Shown: positions 62,235 through 64,000 of the stretch, piece after piece
How positions within the stretch are numbered: position 1 is the stretch's first letter
Layout of the letters: every line of letters starts with the position of its first letter
NCBI GenBank assembly: GCA_031963415.1
Contig: JASSUI010000001.1
Location: 2,046,001-2,110,000 of the forward strand
DNA: 64,000 nt
Direction of reading: 5' to 3'
Origin: JASSUD01 sp031963415
GTDB lineage: Bacteria; Pseudomonadota; Gammaproteobacteria; Burkholderiales; Burkholderiaceae
Position numbers and translations under genes: made by a program
Notes under the pieces: model-generated
What the model was told of the DNA's origin: nothing
Seen by the model: the letters and a program-made list of their open reading frames with translations, nothing else
Databases searched by the model: none

Positions 62235-64000
62235 TCAGATAGGTACGGCCGGCGGTTGTTTTTTTATCAAATTCTTTCGGCTCGAAGAAAAATCCTCATC
62301 GATCATTGACTCATTATCGCTTCTGAACCCTGTTCCAAATCCCTCAATAGAATAATCAGCCAAATTAAAACTTTGCATTTCTTGCTCCGTTGTATTCTGT
62401 GTTCCTATATGAGCTGTTCTAAAAGCCTCAAAAGAATCTAAATCTGGGTTGGTTTGAGTGTTCACCTGGGTTAAATCTGAGTCAGCTTGCAATGGATCAT
62501 CTAAACTGCTTAAGTCCAGTTTTTTTACAAAAAATTTGGCCAACCTTAACCCAAAACTAAGCTTATTGGCGAAAGAGATAGTTGATTCTAAAGACTCGCC
62601 TTCTTTCATATTTTTACGATTCTGTTCGATCAAACGCGCATTATTTGGGCTTAAATTCTGCGCCCCTTTAGTCGCCAGCTCACCGACAGATAGCTCATAT
62701 TGATGCGAAGTCCAATGCAAACTAGATTTCCAATGGCTTCCTTCGCGCTTGAGTTGGAAAATGCGAATCATATTTTCACCCCCTCCAACGATAATCTTGG
62801 CTGAATTTTCAGTACATTCTTGCCACGCGACTGAACCAATCTCTCTAATAAAGCAATGAATGGTGGCTTGACATTTTTCAGTATTTAGCGACCATAATTT
62901 TACTGTTCGGTCGTGGGCTCCAGATGCTAACCATTTATTGTCTGGTGAGAACGATACGCTAAAGATTTGCCATTTATGGCCTTTAAAAGTTTGACGTAAA
63001 GACGCGCCAGTGTCGCTGAGTTCCCACAATTTCACTGTACAATCAGCTCCGCCAGTGGCTAACCATTTACCGTTTGAAGAAAACGCTACGCTATAAACAT
63101 CTCCACGGTGACCTTCAAGTATTTGGTGCGACAATTTGGCTCCACTTTCTGGTTCCAATTTCCAAAGCTCCACATTCCTACCACGGTTTTCGCCAGCTCT
63201 GCCAAGACGCCAGAACTCGGAGGGGCTCCAAGATCCACAGGCCAACCATTTACCGTCCGGTGAGATTGATACACGCATCACGTCAGCAGCGTTCCGTTCA
63301 AACGTTTGACAAAGCACGGCTTCTTTGTGTAATGCATTTTCATTGGGCAGTTTCCACAGACTGACTGTTTTGCCGCCGCCACATGCCAACCACTTATTAT
63401 CGGCCGTGATCGATACGCCAGACACTCCTTTGTTATAGCCGTCAAGCGTTTGAATAAATTCCGCTTCTCCAGTATCTTTCAGCTTCCATAAATTTATTTT
63501 CGACTCACTACTCTCAGAATTCCCAGAATTCCCAGAAGCTAGCCATTTACCATCTTGAGAAATAGTTACGCTAAGGACCTTTTTACTATGATCTTTTAAT
63601 GTCTGGCGTAACAATACCTCCTTATCTTTGATCTCCCATAACTTCACTGTTTTGTCATCACTTCCAGAAGCCAGCCACTTACCATCTGCCGAAACCGACA
63701 CGCCCCAAACCTTCCCATTATGTTCTTCGAGCGTCTGGTGTTGTGATATGCCGTCATCTTTTAACGCCCACAGTTTTAACGTGCCATCGTAACTCGCTGA
63801 GGCTAACCAATCACCATCCGGAGAAAACGACACACTTCTTACTGGAAAGGTATGGCCTTCAAAAGTACGATGCAGTGTTACTTCTTGGTTTTCTGATTTC
63901 TCTTCAATCCCCCCTGATGCTAACCAATTATTGCGGGACACATTTCTTACTTGGCCAGCATGACCTTCGTGCATAGAGGGCGGTTGAACTTCTAAGTCTT
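62235..64000 (-). CDS. WD40-repeat protein, C-terminal part (start lies beyond window)
   Basis: The minus-strand frame is open to the window edge; an ATG at 63972-63974 is inside a repeat and is not the real start. At least eight WD40 blades are read, each with a GH or similar start, SPDGKWLASG and a KLW end (e.g. VRSVSFSPDGDWLASASYDG, VWGVSVSADGKWLASGSDDK). A ninth blade ends RIFQL. A tail of about 170 residues follows, with LHWTSHQYELSVGELATKGA and NLSPNNARLIEQ, a C-terminus familiar from bacterial NTPase-WD40 proteins, then an acidic, polar end. The propeller should bind partners. The missing N-terminus may hold an NTPase (NACHT-like) or effector domain. Confidence 0.9.
   Translation of the reverse strand, partial: DLEVQPPSMHEGHAGQVRNVSRNNWLASGGIEEKSENQEVTLHRTFEGHTFPVRSVSFSPDGDWLASASYDGTLKLWALKDDGISQHQTLEEHNGKVWGVSVSADGKWLASGSDDKTVKLWEIKDKEVLLRQTLKDHSKKVLSVTISQDGKWLASGNSGNSESSESKINLWKLKDTGEAEFIQTLDGYNKGVSGVSITADNKWLACGGGKTVSLWKLPNENALHKEAVLCQTFERNAADVMRVSISPDGKWLACGSWSPSEFWRLGRAGENRGRNVELWKLEPESGAKLSHQILEGHRGDVYSVAFSSNGKWLATGGADCTVKLWELSDTGASLRQTFKGHKWQIFSVSFSPDNKWLASGAHDRTVKLWSLNTEKCQATIHCFIREIGSVAWQECTENSAKIIVGGGENMIRIFQLKREGSHWKSSLHWTSHQYELSVGELATKGAQNLSPNNARLIEQNRKNMKEGESLESTISFANKLSFGLRLAKFFVKKLDLSSLDDPLQADSDLTQVNTQTNPDLDSFEAFRTAHIGTQNTTEQEMQSFNLADYSIEGFGTGFRSDNESMIDEDFSSSRKNLIKKQPPAVPI

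Overview
This window looks like a slow-growing, host-restricted beta-proteobacterium of the family Burkholderiaceae. The protein sequences read as Burkholderia-type throughout (LeuC/LeuD, RpoB/RpoC, SecE of 126 residues, S3, IF-3), and the gene order tRNA-Tyr/Gly/Thr-tuf-tRNA-Trp-secE-nusG-rplKAJL-rpoBC is the one known from that family. Decayed insertion sequences, a polyketide-synthase acyltransferase relic, a large WD40-repeat protein and widened gaps inside ribosomal operons suggest a fungal endosymbiont of the Mycoavidus/Glomeribacter/Mycetohabitans type. The genus is an inference from these traits, not something read directly.

Layout: (1) 1-2874: the 5' part of argG on the minus strand, then leuC-leuD. 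(2) 2875-8465: one complete rRNA operon (promoter, 16S, tRNA-Ile, tRNA-Ala, 23S, 5S, terminator). (3) 8466-14696: an insertion-sequence graveyard. An apparently intact IS21-type element (istA/istB) sits inside a broken IS982-type transposase with a 5-bp target duplication. A decayed IS110/IS1111-type element sits precisely inside a second broken transposase of the integrase-core type. Between them lies a frameshifted malonyl/acyltransferase (trans-AT polyketide synthase type) fragment. (4) 14697-36737: tRNAs, tuf copy 1, secE, nusG, rplK-A-J-L, rpoB-rpoC, recQ, rpsL, rpsG, fusA and tuf copy 2. (5) 36849-52778: the full S10, spc and alpha ribosomal-protein clusters, from rpsJ to rplQ, including secY, infA, rpmJ and rpoA. 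(6) 52952-61690: tRNA-Val, thrS, infC, rpmI, rplT, pheS, pheT and ihfA. (7) 61691-64000: a non-coding stretch and the 3' part of a minus-strand WD40-repeat gene that runs off the window.

Most genes serve one job: building and running the transcription and translation machinery. Regulation visible in the sequence includes a good rRNA promoter, boxA antitermination sites, several Rho-independent terminators or attenuators, internal -10 (TATAAT) promoters inside the ribosomal clusters, an ATC start codon for infC, and many long inverted repeats in the gaps.

The most unusual observations are these. rpsC (ribosomal protein S3) is split by a -1 frameshift exactly at a dnaX-type slippery heptamer, A-AAA-AAG, in the correct reading phase. 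A family of roughly 100-bp palindromes shares the core GTACTGTCTGC (or its complement) and occupies gaps in translation-gene clusters. The IS graveyard contains two nested insertions that can be undone on paper to the base.
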